From positions 62,126,532 to 62,190,531 of the forward strand of contig NC_057861.1 in the NCBI RefSeq assembly GCF_019393635.1: a stretch of DNA of 64,000 bases, in the 5' to 3' direction. Below, in pieces: positions 1 to 17,274 of the stretch. Within the stretch, counting starts at the first letter, position 1. Each line of letters opens with the position of its first letter. The position numbers were made by a program, and so were the translations under genes. This stretch comes from Dromiciops gliroides (Eukaryota; Chordata; Mammalia; Microbiotheria; Microbiotheriidae). The notes below the pieces were generated by a model. It was given only the letters and a program-made list of their open reading frames with translations. It had not been told where the DNA came from and ran no database searches.

Positions 1-638
1 TTTTGTTTGCTGGAGGGGGGAGGAAGAGAAGGAAACTTTTTCCTCAAACAGGTCTGGAGGAGCTTAATTTGAATGGTGACTATTATATTCTTACTGAGAG
101 GAGAACATTCCCCATTTCCTCACAGGAGAAGGTTTAGAACAGCTGATGTAGGGAGTGGCTTAGAGAATCAAGTATGGAAGAGCACATGGTTTTATTTCTT
201 TGTTCTCCATTCACTTCCATTGATCAGGTTCTCTCAGGTGTTTTTTATGCTGTTTTTTTTTTTTTGGATGAAGTAACATGAGGCCAGATGATAGGACATT
301 TTGATGGATTAGGTTCTGGTTGAATGGCCAGACCCAAAGAGTAACTAATAGGCTGATAACAACTTGTATGAGAGTCTCTAGTGGAGTACCCCCCAGAAAT
401 CTGTGCCTGGCCTTTTGCTCTTCAATGTTTTTTGTGTTGTTTTTTTCAGTGACTTGGATAAAGGAATAGGTGTTATGGTTATCAGTTCTGCAAATGACAC
501 AAAGTGGGGAGGGAGAGCAAACATATTGGATACGACAGTCAATTTCCAAAGAGATCTAAGCAGGCTAAAAAAGGATGGGCCTAATCGATTACAATCACTG
601 AAGTTAAAACCAGAAGGGAAAAAAAAATTTAAAAAGGG
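1..638. other. Non-genic flank, no feature recognised
   Basis: AT-rich unique-looking sequence with short T-runs. No exon with splice sites and no recognisable repeat was seen. The open frames here are short and have no family resemblance. Confidence 0.5.
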
Positions 639-639
639 G

Positions 640-772
640 CGCTAGGTGGCACAGTGGATAGAGCACCGGCCCTGGAGTCAGGAGGACCTGAGTTCAAATC
701 CAGACTCAGACACTTAACACTTACTGGCTGTGTGACCCTGGGCAAGTCACTTAATCCCAATTGCCTAACTAA
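640..772 (+). repeat. Marsupial MIR/CORE-type tRNA SINE
   Basis: Starts with GCTAGGTGGCACAGTGGATA, contains the B-box-like GAGTTCAAATCC and the core CTGTGTGACCCTGGGCAAG, and ends in an A-rich tail. Near full length, in the sense orientation. The same family recurs through the whole window. Confidence 0.9.
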
Positions 773-1129
773 AAAAACAAAACCAAACCAGAAGGGCCTT
801 TAGAAAAAATTAGTGAAGCCCTCAGGCTCCCATTACTTTTCAGATGAGGAAATTAAGGCCCCAGAGAGGGGAACAGGTAATAAGGAACAAAACTCTACAG
901 GTCACCCGATCTAGTGTTTTGGCTTTGCTGGGTCCCAGACTGGAAATGTTATCTTCCCTAAAGCCTCTTGTGCTAGGCCCTGTTAACCGATACTGGAGAG
1001 AAGCATTAACCAAAAACGAGCTAAAGGGATTTTAGTTTGCATTCCTAGGCTTAAAGTACAAAACATGGGAGGAAATAGTTCTTTCTCTGCCCTGATCAGA
1101 TCACATGTTTAGCACCCTAAGATCTTAAC

Positions 1130-1355
1130 CTTAGCTAGATTTATATGGCTCTCTAAATGTTGCAAAGTATTATCTCATTTGAACCTGACAACAAACCTGG
1201 GAGGGAGGTGCCATTTTTGTCCCCATTTTACAGTTGAGGAAACTGAAGCTGTGGGAGATCTAGGGATTTGTCCAGGGTTACACGGGTAATAAGTATGTGA
1301 GGCTGGATTTGAATTTAGGTCTTCCCAAGTCTATCCACTGCACTGGACGCCTCAT
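1130..1355 (-). repeat. Old MIR-type SINE
   Basis: Antisense MIR pattern: CATTTTACAGTTGAGGAAAC, then TCCAGGGTTACACGGGTAAT, then GATTTGAATTTAGGTCTTCC. It is more diverged than the marsupial SINE copies and therefore older. Confidence 0.65.
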
Positions 1356-1990
1356 TCTTTGGAAGGATGTTGACAAGCGAGAGCATGTCTTAAATAGGAC
1401 TTTCAGAAGATACAGAGACTGGACAGTGTCACCAGAGGACTTATCCACGGGTCTGGGGATGCTTAGTTTGAAGAGAAGACTGGGCGGAGTGGGGGGTGGG
1501 GGCTGGGGGTGGGGAGACATTGAGTCAGACTCAATTGGAAGAGACTTTTTCTTCTTGCTTCAGAGGGCAGAACTAGAAGCAAATGGATGCAATTTGCCCA
1601 GCAAATTTTGGGTTCCACATAAAGAAAAACTTTCCACCGTCCCAAAGTGGAAGGGGAGCGCTGTACCAGTATTGAGCTCCCTATTACTGAGGATTTTCAA
1701 TCGAGGCAAGATGGGTCTATGACAAGGCACTGCTCAAAGCAGTCTGGACACCCAGCGTACAGGGGCATGGGAGCCATCTCCTCCAGCCCCTTAGACTGTG
1801 ATGTAGGACGCAAAAAGGAGTTAATAGAAAAACCTAAGACCCAAGCTCTAATACAGATATTAGCTCTAAAAGGGAGTCAGATCCCAGTTAATGGATAATT
1901 TATGTTAGGTTCTCATACCCATAGTGATCAACATCCATAACGGACCAGAACAGGTCAGGTCAAAATAACAATAAAGGAAAAAGACAACCT
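1356..1990. other. Intergenic stretch, nothing recognised
   Basis: Includes a G-rich patch near 1490-1515 (GGTGGGGGCTGGGGGTGGGG). The 141-aa open frame over 1297-1722 runs through MIR sequence, has no domain and is judged non-coding. Confidence 0.4.
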
Positions 1991-1999
1991 ATAGAAATT

Positions 2000-2146
2000 C
2001 TTTTTTTTTTTGTGGGGCAATTGGGGTTAAATGACTTGCTCAGGGTCACACAGCTAGTAAGTGTTAAGTGTCTGAGGCCGGATTTGAACTCAGGTACTCC
2101 TGAATCCAGGGCCAGTGCTCTATCCACTGCACCATCTAGCTGCCCC
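2000..2146 (-). repeat. Marsupial tRNA SINE
   Basis: Antisense copy running from a poly-T start through GGGGCAATTGGGGTTAAATG and CACACAGCTAGTAAGTGTT to CACCATCTAGCTGCCCC. The flank AACCTATAGAAATTCT occurs on both sides as a probable target-site duplication (about 1988-2003 and 2147-2162). Confidence 0.9.
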
Positions 2147-2248
2147 AACCTATAGAAATTCTAATGAAAAATGATTGTATTTTGAAACTAGCCATGGGAA
2201 TCAGAAAGAAATGATATGGTGGGAAATGGGGTACAGGTTGGTGGGATT

Positions 2249-2788
2249 TGGGGTTCTTGGGAATTCCTCTTTAAAGAATTACACCCTCTTGCACACAAAA
2301 CTTAGTTAGAATAAGGTGGTAGTTTATTTAGGAGCAAGGAAAGGGAAGGGTGGGGGGAGGGAAACCATGAAAGAAATCCTTGGACTTTTCATGGGGAGAT
2401 TTGGCATAAAGCACATGGCTCAGAGGTACCAAATCTCCTCGAACAGGAGACTGGAAGGTACTTTTATAGAGGCCTGATGGGGGTGGACCATCTGCCTGTG
2501 GAAAGTTCCTTTAGTGAAGGTGGATCATCCCACACTGGTGGTAGCTGGGGGAATTGGGTGAGGGGTGGCTACAGATCCCTCTTCAGAATGCAAAGGCCGC
2601 AGACACACCCAAATTTATCTCCCCAGGGTAAGGGAGACCAGAATGAAGGGTAGGATTCCGAAGCTAGCTCCAACTGATTTGGTTCAGTTTATCTCTCTAG
2701 GCGTTATCTGTCCTCTGGTTTAGTTTCTCAAGGAGAAGTTTCCTTGATGTGCCCCCAGAGAACTTCTGGGGTGCTCTGCACCCCATGA
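2249..2788 (-). mobile_element. Solo LTR fossil of an endogenous retrovirus (family 1, copy 1)
   Basis: Antisense LTR-like unit about 540 bp long with TG...CA-type ends. It carries a TATAAAAG box and an AATAAA signal in LTR order on the minus strand. It shares its body with the unit at 38980-39651, which defines the family. No internal viral sequence was seen, so it is a solo LTR. The family is unnamed here and the copy is old (clearly diverged from copy 2). Confidence 0.65.
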
Positions 2789-3384
2789 CAGAAACATGCG
2801 CAGAAAAGGCCAAATTTGTCCCCAGATTCACCTTATGACGTGTAAACCCCCAAAACACACCTCCACTGAAAAAGGTACCCACTTCAGGGGTTGGCTTAGG
2901 ACCTGCAGGAACTCCAAATTAGGATAAACCCTCCCCTGAAACACCCCTAGGTGGAGAATATTATGAGGACAGGCCCTCCCTTGTTTTATTTATTTATTTG
3001 TTTGGTGAGGCAATTGGGGTTAAGTGACTTGCCCAGGGTCACACAACTAGTAAGTATCAAGTGTCTGAGGCTGGATTTGAACTCAGGTCCTCCTGAATCC
3101 ACAGCCAGTGCTCTATCTACCTCGACACCTAGCTGCCCCCAGGCCCTCCCTTGTACCTCCCCAAGGTGGAGATTATTATAATGAGATTGATTATCAATTT
3201 ATCTATACTATAAATATAACTCTTTTCTTTTACTATTCGAGAGATACCTTTCCATTTTTCTAGTTCTCTCCCTGTGATCACTCACAGCATTGCAATAAAA
3301 CTTGGTAAACTGAGTCACTGAATCTTGTAATTCTTTTGGGACGACTCACGATCAATCGGACCCCAAATTTCCTGCCCACATCAG
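2789..3384 (+). mobile_element. Second LTR-like fossil, abutting the first
   Basis: Sense-oriented sequence with a TATAAATA box near 3207 and AATAAA near 3296, followed by a short 3' part ending at TTTCCTGCCCACA. That is the architecture of a retroviral LTR. A marsupial SINE lies inside it, so the LTR predates that SINE. No coding part is attached. The left boundary is uncertain because it touches the antisense LTR directly. Confidence 0.55.
2991..3139 (-). repeat. Marsupial tRNA SINE inserted in an LTR
   Basis: Antisense copy: GAGGCAATTGGGGTTAAGTG through TGACACC-like end TAGCTGCCCC. The host sequence CAGGCCCTCCCTTGT is present on both sides as a clear target-site duplication. Confidence 0.9.
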
Positions 3385-3461
3385 ACTGTACCTAGCTTCC
3401 CCTGGTAAATCTAAATACAAAAAACTTTCACAAACATTTCTTTGGGGTGGGTGGGAGTCAC

Positions 3462-3830
3462 CATTGAGCAAAGCAGTAATGACTGTCAAGGAGCATTTCT
3501 TAAGTACCTGCTGTATGCAAGGCACCGAGCTAAGTGTTGGGGATACAAAGAAAGGCAAAAGCCGGTCCCTACTCTCGAGGAGCTCAGTCTGATGGAGGAG
3601 CCAACTATGTATGTACAGACAAGATAAAGTGGGGAAGATCTCAGAGGGAAGGCACTGAGAGCAAGGAAGCCTGGGAAAGGCTTTTTTTTTTTTTTTTGGT
3701 TGAAGGTGCGATTTTAGCTGAGACTCGAGGGAAGGCTGGGGGAGGAAGTGAAGGAGAGCATTGCATGAATGGAGGCTTATGTGCCAGGAGCAGCTGGGAC
3801 CCCGCTATCACGGGACAGTCGAGGACATGT
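3462..3830 (+). repeat. Old interspersed repeat of the 'tgccaggcac' type
   Basis: Contains AAGTACCTGCTGTATGCAAGGCACCGAGCTAAG-like text followed by 'ggggatacaaagaaaggcaaa', a mammalian-wide repeat also seen at 15160-15380 and 33250-33800. The family name is not certain. Confidence 0.5.
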
Positions 3831-3949
3831 GCGGAGTAAGCACAAGCAAGGAAAGGTGGGGTAGGGAGGGGCCAGGTGGCGTAAAGTGCATTTGATACCT
3901 CCCTGGAGGAGGTAACAGGGAGCCCCCAGAGTTGGGGGGGTAGTCATTC

Positions 3950-4470
3950 TATTCTTGCCAATCCCGGGGCTCCAAGTCGAGCCCCCGAGGCCTTAGAGAA
4001 AGGACCCTTTGCAGGGTTCAAGGGCGCGGCTGGAGGAGGACTGGACCGGACCGGATCGCTCCAGAGGTCCGGGCCCTTTAAAGTCTGAGGAGGGGCCGAG
4101 GCCCGCTCTCCTCCGCCCAGTCCTCTGGCTGCACCAGGAAGCAGTTTCCGCCTCGCAGCTCCCGCGCTCCCGCTGCACCTCCCCTCGCCCCGGCTTCCCG
4201 GCTCCCGCCCCGCCCCGCGCCTGCGCCCTGCGTGCCCCTGGCCTCCGTACGGGCCTGGACGGGATCTCCACGTGCAGGATCTCCGGACGGCCAAGCGGTG
4301 GGGAGGGAAGGGGCGCCGGGTCTCCCCACTTGACCGAGCGCGGGCGCTCCTGCCCGCCGGTCATTTTAAAATTTAAACTTCCCTCCTGCCTCGCCCTCTG
4401 CCTGGTGCCGAGAGATTGGAAGCGAGAAGATCCCCCGGGAGCGGGGAAGCCGCGGGCAGAGCATAGAGCC
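3950..4470 (+). promoter_or_regulatory. NR2C2AP: CpG-rich stretch, likely NR2C2AP promoter and 5' UTR
   Basis: CpG and GC content rise sharply here relative to the flanks, with GC-box-like runs such as CCGCCCCGCCCCGCGCC near 4206. It ends about 400 bp before the NR2C2AP start codon. A 5' UTR exon probably begins in it and splices to the acceptor CTTCCCAG just before 4857. The transcription start cannot be placed by reading alone. The long open frames on both strands here reflect GC content. Confidence 0.6.
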
Positions 4471-4659
4471 ACAGCAGGGCTGTGTGGGCAAGTCATCCCC
4501 CGCTCTCTGGGCCTCAGTTTCCCCATCTGTTAAATGTGGGGGTTGGAAACTCTTCTCTCCCAGGGTCCCGAGATTGGGGCTGTTTACTCAGACATGGTTT
4601 CTATGAGGGTGCCCTCCAGGGTCTGGTTCCCCAGGACCCCTCTGAAGCGGGTGGGTGGG

Positions 4660-4790
4660 AAGGGGACATTGACTAAGCACCTGCTACATGCCGGGCACTG
4701 TGCTAAGCGCTTTGCAAATATCTCATTTGATCTCCACAACAATCCTGGCAGGCGGGTGCCGTTATCCCCACTTAGGCACCTCCTTAGTAC
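4660..4790 (-). repeat. Old MIR-like fragment
   Basis: Contains CTGCTACATGCCGGGCACTG, TGCTAAGCGCTTTGCAAATA and TCTCATTTGATCTCCACAAC, the typical mammalian-wide MIR/L2-associated tail. It lies just upstream of the NR2C2AP start. Confidence 0.5.
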
Positions 4791-4881
4791 TGGAGAGCCT
4801 CTGGGGGGCCGGGTGAGGCAGGGCGTCTGATTCCCCTGTTCTTGCCCTTCCCAGCAGACCCGCGGCAGGGAGCTCCTGGCC

Positions 4882-4925
4882 ATGGCCACGCCGATGCCTT
4901 TGGTCTGCGGCCAGACCGTGAGCAG
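4882..4925 (+). CDS. NR2C2AP: NR2C2AP coding exon 1
   Basis: Encodes MATPMPLVCGQTVS plus two bases of R, and ends AGCAG/GTGAG. The start at 4882 is preferred over upstream in-frame codons because of its Kozak match and its agreement with the human length. Confidence 0.93.
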
Positions 4926-6214
4926 GTGAGAGCTGGGGCCCCTGGCCGGGCGGGCTTCCAGGGCCCAAAGTTTTCCGTGAGCCCCGCCCCCACCATCTGC
5001 CTCCCACCCCGCTTCTGTCTCCACAGGGTGAGCTCTGTGCTCAACCGGGACGTGAAGCAGTTTGGAAAGAAGCATCTGTTTGACGAGCAGGATGAGACGT
5101 GTTGGAATTCTGACCAGGTGGCACGGGGCGCCGGAGCAGGGAGCTTGCTCACAGGGTCCTGCGAAGGCTGTAGGAGAATCCTTAGACCCTCACCTGGTGT
5201 TTTTAGCGCCGCATTTTGAGTCAGGGGGCCTGGGATCAAATCCCAGCTTCGGAGCTCCCTGGCTGTGTGACTTTGAGCAAATGAGTCTCTCTGGCCTTCC
5301 CTTTCCTATACAATGTGGCAGTTGGACTGGCCTTCAAGGCCTGTCCCAACTCTGATCCACCCTCTCTGTCTTTTAACAAAAGGCCTCGTTTTCTCTCTTC
5401 ATACCCAGCACTTCCATTTTACTGGTAAACTAAAGCTCCCTGCCACGTTCTGCACCCCATGCTCCATAGCTCTCAAGAACAATGTGGCTCAGGAACCCTG
5501 TGTAGTTTTGTGTCCCTCCCTGCCCCATAGGCCGCACTGTAGGCAGCCTGGCATTTATTTAGGTCCAATCTGATTCTCTTTGTCTGACTGACCTCAGGGC
5601 TCCTCCCAGTGGGTGATGCTGGAATTCCCGCAACCTGTCCGAGTGTCTCAGGTGCAGATCCAGTTCCAGGGCGGGTTTGCAAGCCGCCAGGGCTGCTTGG
5701 AAGGTGATGAGGGGTGAGGGATGGGGAAGAGGAGGCAGAGATAGGTGATCTGGCCTTTGCCCCCACAGGTGGGGCCCGAGAGCTAAATCTGGGACTGAGC
5801 CCTTCCTTTTTCCTCGACAGGTGGCAGGAAGAGCGAGTCCCTGGAGAAGATTGGAGATTTCTACCCCCAAGACAACAACTCCCTCCAGATATCCTCTGCT
5901 CTGTGCAAGGCTAGGTCAGGTGGGCTCAGGGGGAATTGAGGAAGACCCAACACTGGCCTCACCCTTCCTGCCTGGGGGGTTTCTTCCCCCTGCTGTGGAT
6001 GCTGAGCACTTTGAAGCTGGCCCGGTGTGCTGAAGGGTGAGGGGGGGGGGGATGTGACCCAGCTCTGGCCCATTTCCCTTGACCGCTCTTCAGTTACAGC
6101 TTCCCTGTGGCAGATGTCACACTGGACAAGCTCAAGGTAACCTTTGAAAACAGCACCGACTTTTTTGGCCGGATCATCATCTACCACCTGAGGATTCTCG
6201 GGGAAAAGCTGTGA
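4882..6214 (+). CDS. NR2C2AP: Nuclear receptor 2C2-associated protein, complete gene, 5 coding exons
   Basis: Joined exons 4882-4925, 5027-5117, 5598-5703, 5821-5888 and 6098-6214 total 426 nt (141 aa plus stop); from memory the human protein is 139 aa. The start ccATGG has a good context and yields MATPMPLVCGQTVSR. Family-typical stretches follow: QFGKKHLFDEQDETCWNSDQ, a beta-rich discoidin-like middle (QWVMLEFPQPVRVSQVQIQF) and the end TDFFGRIIIYHLRILGEKL. The family is a small F5/8-type-C-like single-domain protein (TRA16) reported to bind the nuclear receptor NR2C2/TR4 and damp its activity. The first three introns are GT-AG. Intron 4 reads best as a U12-type AT-AC intron, which gives the human-like junction NNSLQ/SFPV. 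The gene converges on RFXANK. Confidence 0.96.
5027..5117 (+). CDS. NR2C2AP: NR2C2AP coding exon 2
   Basis: Acceptor CTCCACAG and donor CCAG/GTGGCA. Encodes VSSVLNRDVKQFGKK through CWNSDQ, the most conserved part of the family. Confidence 0.95.
5205..5345 (+). repeat. Old MIR-type SINE in NR2C2AP intron 2
   Basis: Sense-oriented diverged MIR: GGATCAAATCCCAGC, GGCTGTGTGACTTTGAGCAA, then a pyrimidine stretch and a TGGACTGG end. Confidence 0.6.
5598..5703 (+). CDS. NR2C2AP: NR2C2AP coding exon 3
   Basis: Acceptor GACCTCAG and donor GGAAG/GTGATG. Encodes GSSQWVMLEFPQPVRVSQ through SRQGCLE, the beta-sandwich core. Confidence 0.95.
5821..5888 (+). CDS. NR2C2AP: NR2C2AP coding exon 4
   Basis: Acceptor CTCGACAG. 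Encodes GGRKSESLEKIGDFYPQDNN then SLQ. The end is placed at CTCCAG/ATATCCTC, a U12-type 5' splice site. An alternative GT donor exists at 5914. Confidence 0.88.
5889..6097 (+). other. NR2C2AP: Probable U12-type AT-AC intron of NR2C2AP
   Basis: The intron starts ATATCCTCT, close to the U12 consensus ATATCCTTT, and ends CAGTTAC. TTCCCTTGAC near 6074-6083 resembles the U12 branch consensus TTCCTTRAC, with its adenine about 15 nt from the AC end. That is the spacing expected for the minor spliceosome. Using these ends restores the family junction NNSLQ followed by a residue plus FP. Confidence 0.8.
6098..6214 (+). CDS. NR2C2AP: NR2C2AP terminal coding exon 5
   Basis: Encodes SFPVADVTLDKLKVTFENST then DFFGRIIIYHLRILGEKL and TGA. 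It is followed by a 3' UTR of about 440 nt. Confidence 0.93.
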   Translation, partial: SFPVADVTLDKLKVTFENSTDFFGRIIIYHLRILGEKL

Positions 6215-6645
6215 GCAGCTTCAGTTCATGGGCCCAGCCTGCTTCCTAGACCAGGCAGGACCGCCTAGGAGAGGCCACTGGAAGGAGGGTGTAGAAGCGG
6301 CGCCTGGCTCTGGGCTGGGTGCCCAGGAAGTAGGAGGAGGGAACCAGCGAAGTCCCAAGCCCATCTTCTCCCTCCTCCAGGGACCTGGGAAGAGAATCCC
6401 AGAAAGAAAGCACCTCAGAGGGTTCAATCCTTACTGGGAGCCAGGCTTGCTTAGAAGACAGCCTCTACACTAACCACCTTTAAAGGACTTTGAAGGACTC
6501 AAGAATCTAGATCCAGAGGGCTGACGACAGAGAGGTGAGAGATGAAGGACTAGAAGTGAGCTTTTTTTGGCCAAACACTGGGAATTTGCTCTGCCTCGTA
6601 CACATTTGTTATAAGCATTCCCCCCCCCCCCGGGTTGGGGAGAAA

Positions 6646-6651
6646 AATAAA
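6646..6651 (+). terminator. NR2C2AP: NR2C2AP poly(A) signal
   Basis: AATAAA in the context GAGAAAAATAAATGCTTGTT, about 430 nt after the stop codon. It is the first canonical signal downstream of the stop. Confidence 0.75.
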
Positions 6652-6989
6652 TGCTTGTTAATTTAAAAAGGACACCCTCCCCCCCAAGTCGTGATCACTT
6701 GGCCTGTGCCAGGTCAGATAGCTGTTAGAATGTTCTTCCCCATGTGTGGAACTCTGCCTCCCTTGTAACCTCTCCCCCATTCTGTCTCCTGGAACAGGCC
6801 AAATTCCTTCCCAGCATGGCCCCACAGACTTGAGTACAGACGCTGTTTCTCCTTGTTATCAGGCCCAAATCACCCTTTCTTTATAGCTAACCTTCCAAAT
6901 GAGGTTTGGGATTTTCTCACCCCTGTGGTTGCTCTAAGAGATGGGGAGGAACGGCCTGCATTCGCCCTGGTTGTTGGGGTAGCAGCTGG

Positions 6990-6995
6990 TTTTAT
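6990..6995 (-). terminator. RFXANK: RFXANK poly(A) signal
   Basis: TTTTATTAATT on the plus strand gives AATAAA on the minus strand, about 450 nt beyond the RFXANK stop. Coordinates are accurate to a few bases. The two convergent genes end about 340 bp apart. Confidence 0.6.
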
Positions 6996-7443
6996 TAATT
7001 ACTGTTCCCATTTCATGGCCTAGGGAGGCAAGGAGGGACTCCCAGGGTGGCTGGTGCTGGGGCCCCAGAGGAGCCAGCCTGGCTGGGAGGAATGGGATGG
7101 GGGGAGGGGGGGCGCGCTACATTTCCAGCCAGTAGCACAGTCCCTCCCATGGTCCTGGGAGGGAGAGGAGCTGCCTTGTTCCCATTCGGGGTCTGCCCCT
7201 CATGTCCCACTGGACATGATCATCGGGCACTGAGTTCTTGGGTGTGGGCCTCCCCCAGAGCTCTGTAGGTGGCTAGGGAAAGAGGTATGGCCTTCAGCCA
7301 TAGGAAGAGGGAGACGTCCTCTTGGACCTGTTCTCTCGGGCCACAGGTACTGAAGAACTGGCTTCTTAGTGAGCAGGCCTTCCTGAGCACCAGATGGAAG
7401 GCAGAGGACCAAAGCCCAGGGTCCTGGGCGGGAGTTGGCCCCT

Positions 7444-15821
<8,378 letters not shown>

Positions 15822-15849
15822 GGAGGGCACTTCTGGGGAGTCCAGATGA

Positions 15850-17237
15850 AATCAGGAAATTAGGGCGCCCTTACGCTTGCGGCACCCCTCCCCTCTTGTT
15901 CTCTCCCTCCCCCCCTCATGCCAGAGAGGATGCTCCCAATTCCTAGGGGCCTGTTCCTTTAAGAAACTTTGGTCCTATCTAGTCCTGGCTCGATGAATGA
16001 CCTTGACCAAGTCCCTTCCCCGTTCTGGGCCTCAGTTTCCCCTATCTGCCAAATGCCGTCCAACGCATAAGAAATACAGGGTCAAGCGAACCCGGTTTGA
16101 TGGAACGACATGGGCTCGCATTTTGCTCTGGGCGCCCTGGGGGAGAGCCCACCTTCTCGCACCCTAGCCTTTCCCCTCTAGGCTGGACGCCCCTCGCACC
16201 CTGGCAGGGGCCACGTCGCAGGGCGCCGCGCCCAGGGGCTAAGGGCACGGGGCTCTGCCCATGAGGCGGCCCGGAGCTGACCAGTTCCTCCCCCTCTCCC
16301 CCCCCCACTTCCCCCCCAGCCTGCCCTGCTCCGCAGCCGAGATGATCCTCCTCCTCCTCCTCCTCCTCCTCCTCCTCCTCCCGACCCTCAGCCCTGGACC
16401 TCCCGAGCCCAAACCGAAAGTTAACTTTACCAAACTGCAGCGCTCCGCCCCCTCGCCCCCTTCCCCTAACCCGGCGGGGGGCCTCCCACAATGCACCTGA
16501 GCGCGGCGGGGGTGGGGGGCGCCCCTCCCCAGCCAGAGAGCAGCTGCGCAAAGCGCAGGGAAAGGGAAAGGCGCGCTGGCCCTTTAAGGACTCAGCTTCG
16601 GCCCCCGGGAGGGTAACAGGAGCAGGAGGAGGAGGGCCGGGCGGAGCCCGGACTCAGGGAGGCTAGGCCCGAAGGCTTCCAGTACGCCTGCGCATCATCC
16701 GAGCCCCTCCCTCCGGGACCAATCTACTAGGGACTGGGCGGGACCTCCTCGGCTGCGGGATTTAAAGGGACTGTGCCGCCCGCTTCCATGTCACCCTGTG
16801 GAGGGCCAAGTTTGCCCTCCTTTAGGTTCGTGCGATGACCTAGGGGAGGCCCGTGGGTGTGGGGATAACTGGGAGATGGTCCACGAGATCCGAGGTGGGT
16901 CTACAGAGCCGCTCTCCTTTCCTCCCAACATAGGCGTCCCCTCTCCCAGTTGATGTGTCCGTCACACCTAAGGCCAGGAAGGGAGTCCCTCCAGTCCCGG
17001 GCCGAAGTCACATCCCGGGACTGGTCCTCCCCGAAGCCCAGGGTTGGGGCTAGGGGGGCGGGGAGGGGGGAGGGGTGGGGAAGGGAGCCTGACCGGAAGC
17101 GGAACTGGAGTGATACGGCTACGAGTTTCTGCCGGGACAGTCGAGGAGCTGCACCTCTCCCGGGCCACCATCCCGAGACTTCCCGTCGCCACCAACCGCC
17201 AGTAACTGCCACAAACTGCCGGCTCCGCGGAGGCGCC
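15850..17237. promoter_or_regulatory. Shared CpG-rich bidirectional promoter of RFXANK (-) and BORCS8 (+)
   Basis: The two genes diverge, with start codons 1.4 kb apart. The gap is CpG-rich and carries an NRF1-like CCTGCGCATC near 16687, a CCAAT box (GACCAATC near 16718), a GC box (GGGCGGGACC near 16736) and a pure (TCC)n run at about 16344-16382. The untranslated first exon of RFXANK must lie here. Long open frames on both strands are GC and triplet-repeat artefacts. Confidence 0.7.
16344..16382. repeat. (TCC)n microsatellite
   Basis: Thirteen or so uninterrupted TCC/CTC triplets inside the RFXANK-BORCS8 promoter. A polypurine-polypyrimidine tract. Confidence 0.95.
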
Positions 17238-17274
17238 ATGGAGGAGGCGGAGATGCAGCTCAAGGGGAAGAAAG
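17238..17274 (+). CDS. BORCS8: BORCS8 coding exon 1
   Basis: cgccATGG start. Encodes MEEAEMQLKGKK plus one base, then donor AAAG/GTGGCG. Start agrees with the human protein. Confidence 0.95.

Noticed and set aside
3944-4533. Overlapping open frames of 116-177 aa on both strands
   Set aside because: They lie in a CpG-rich promoter stretch where stop codons are scarce. The products are Arg/Pro/Gly-rich, have no family resemblance, and contradict one another by strand.
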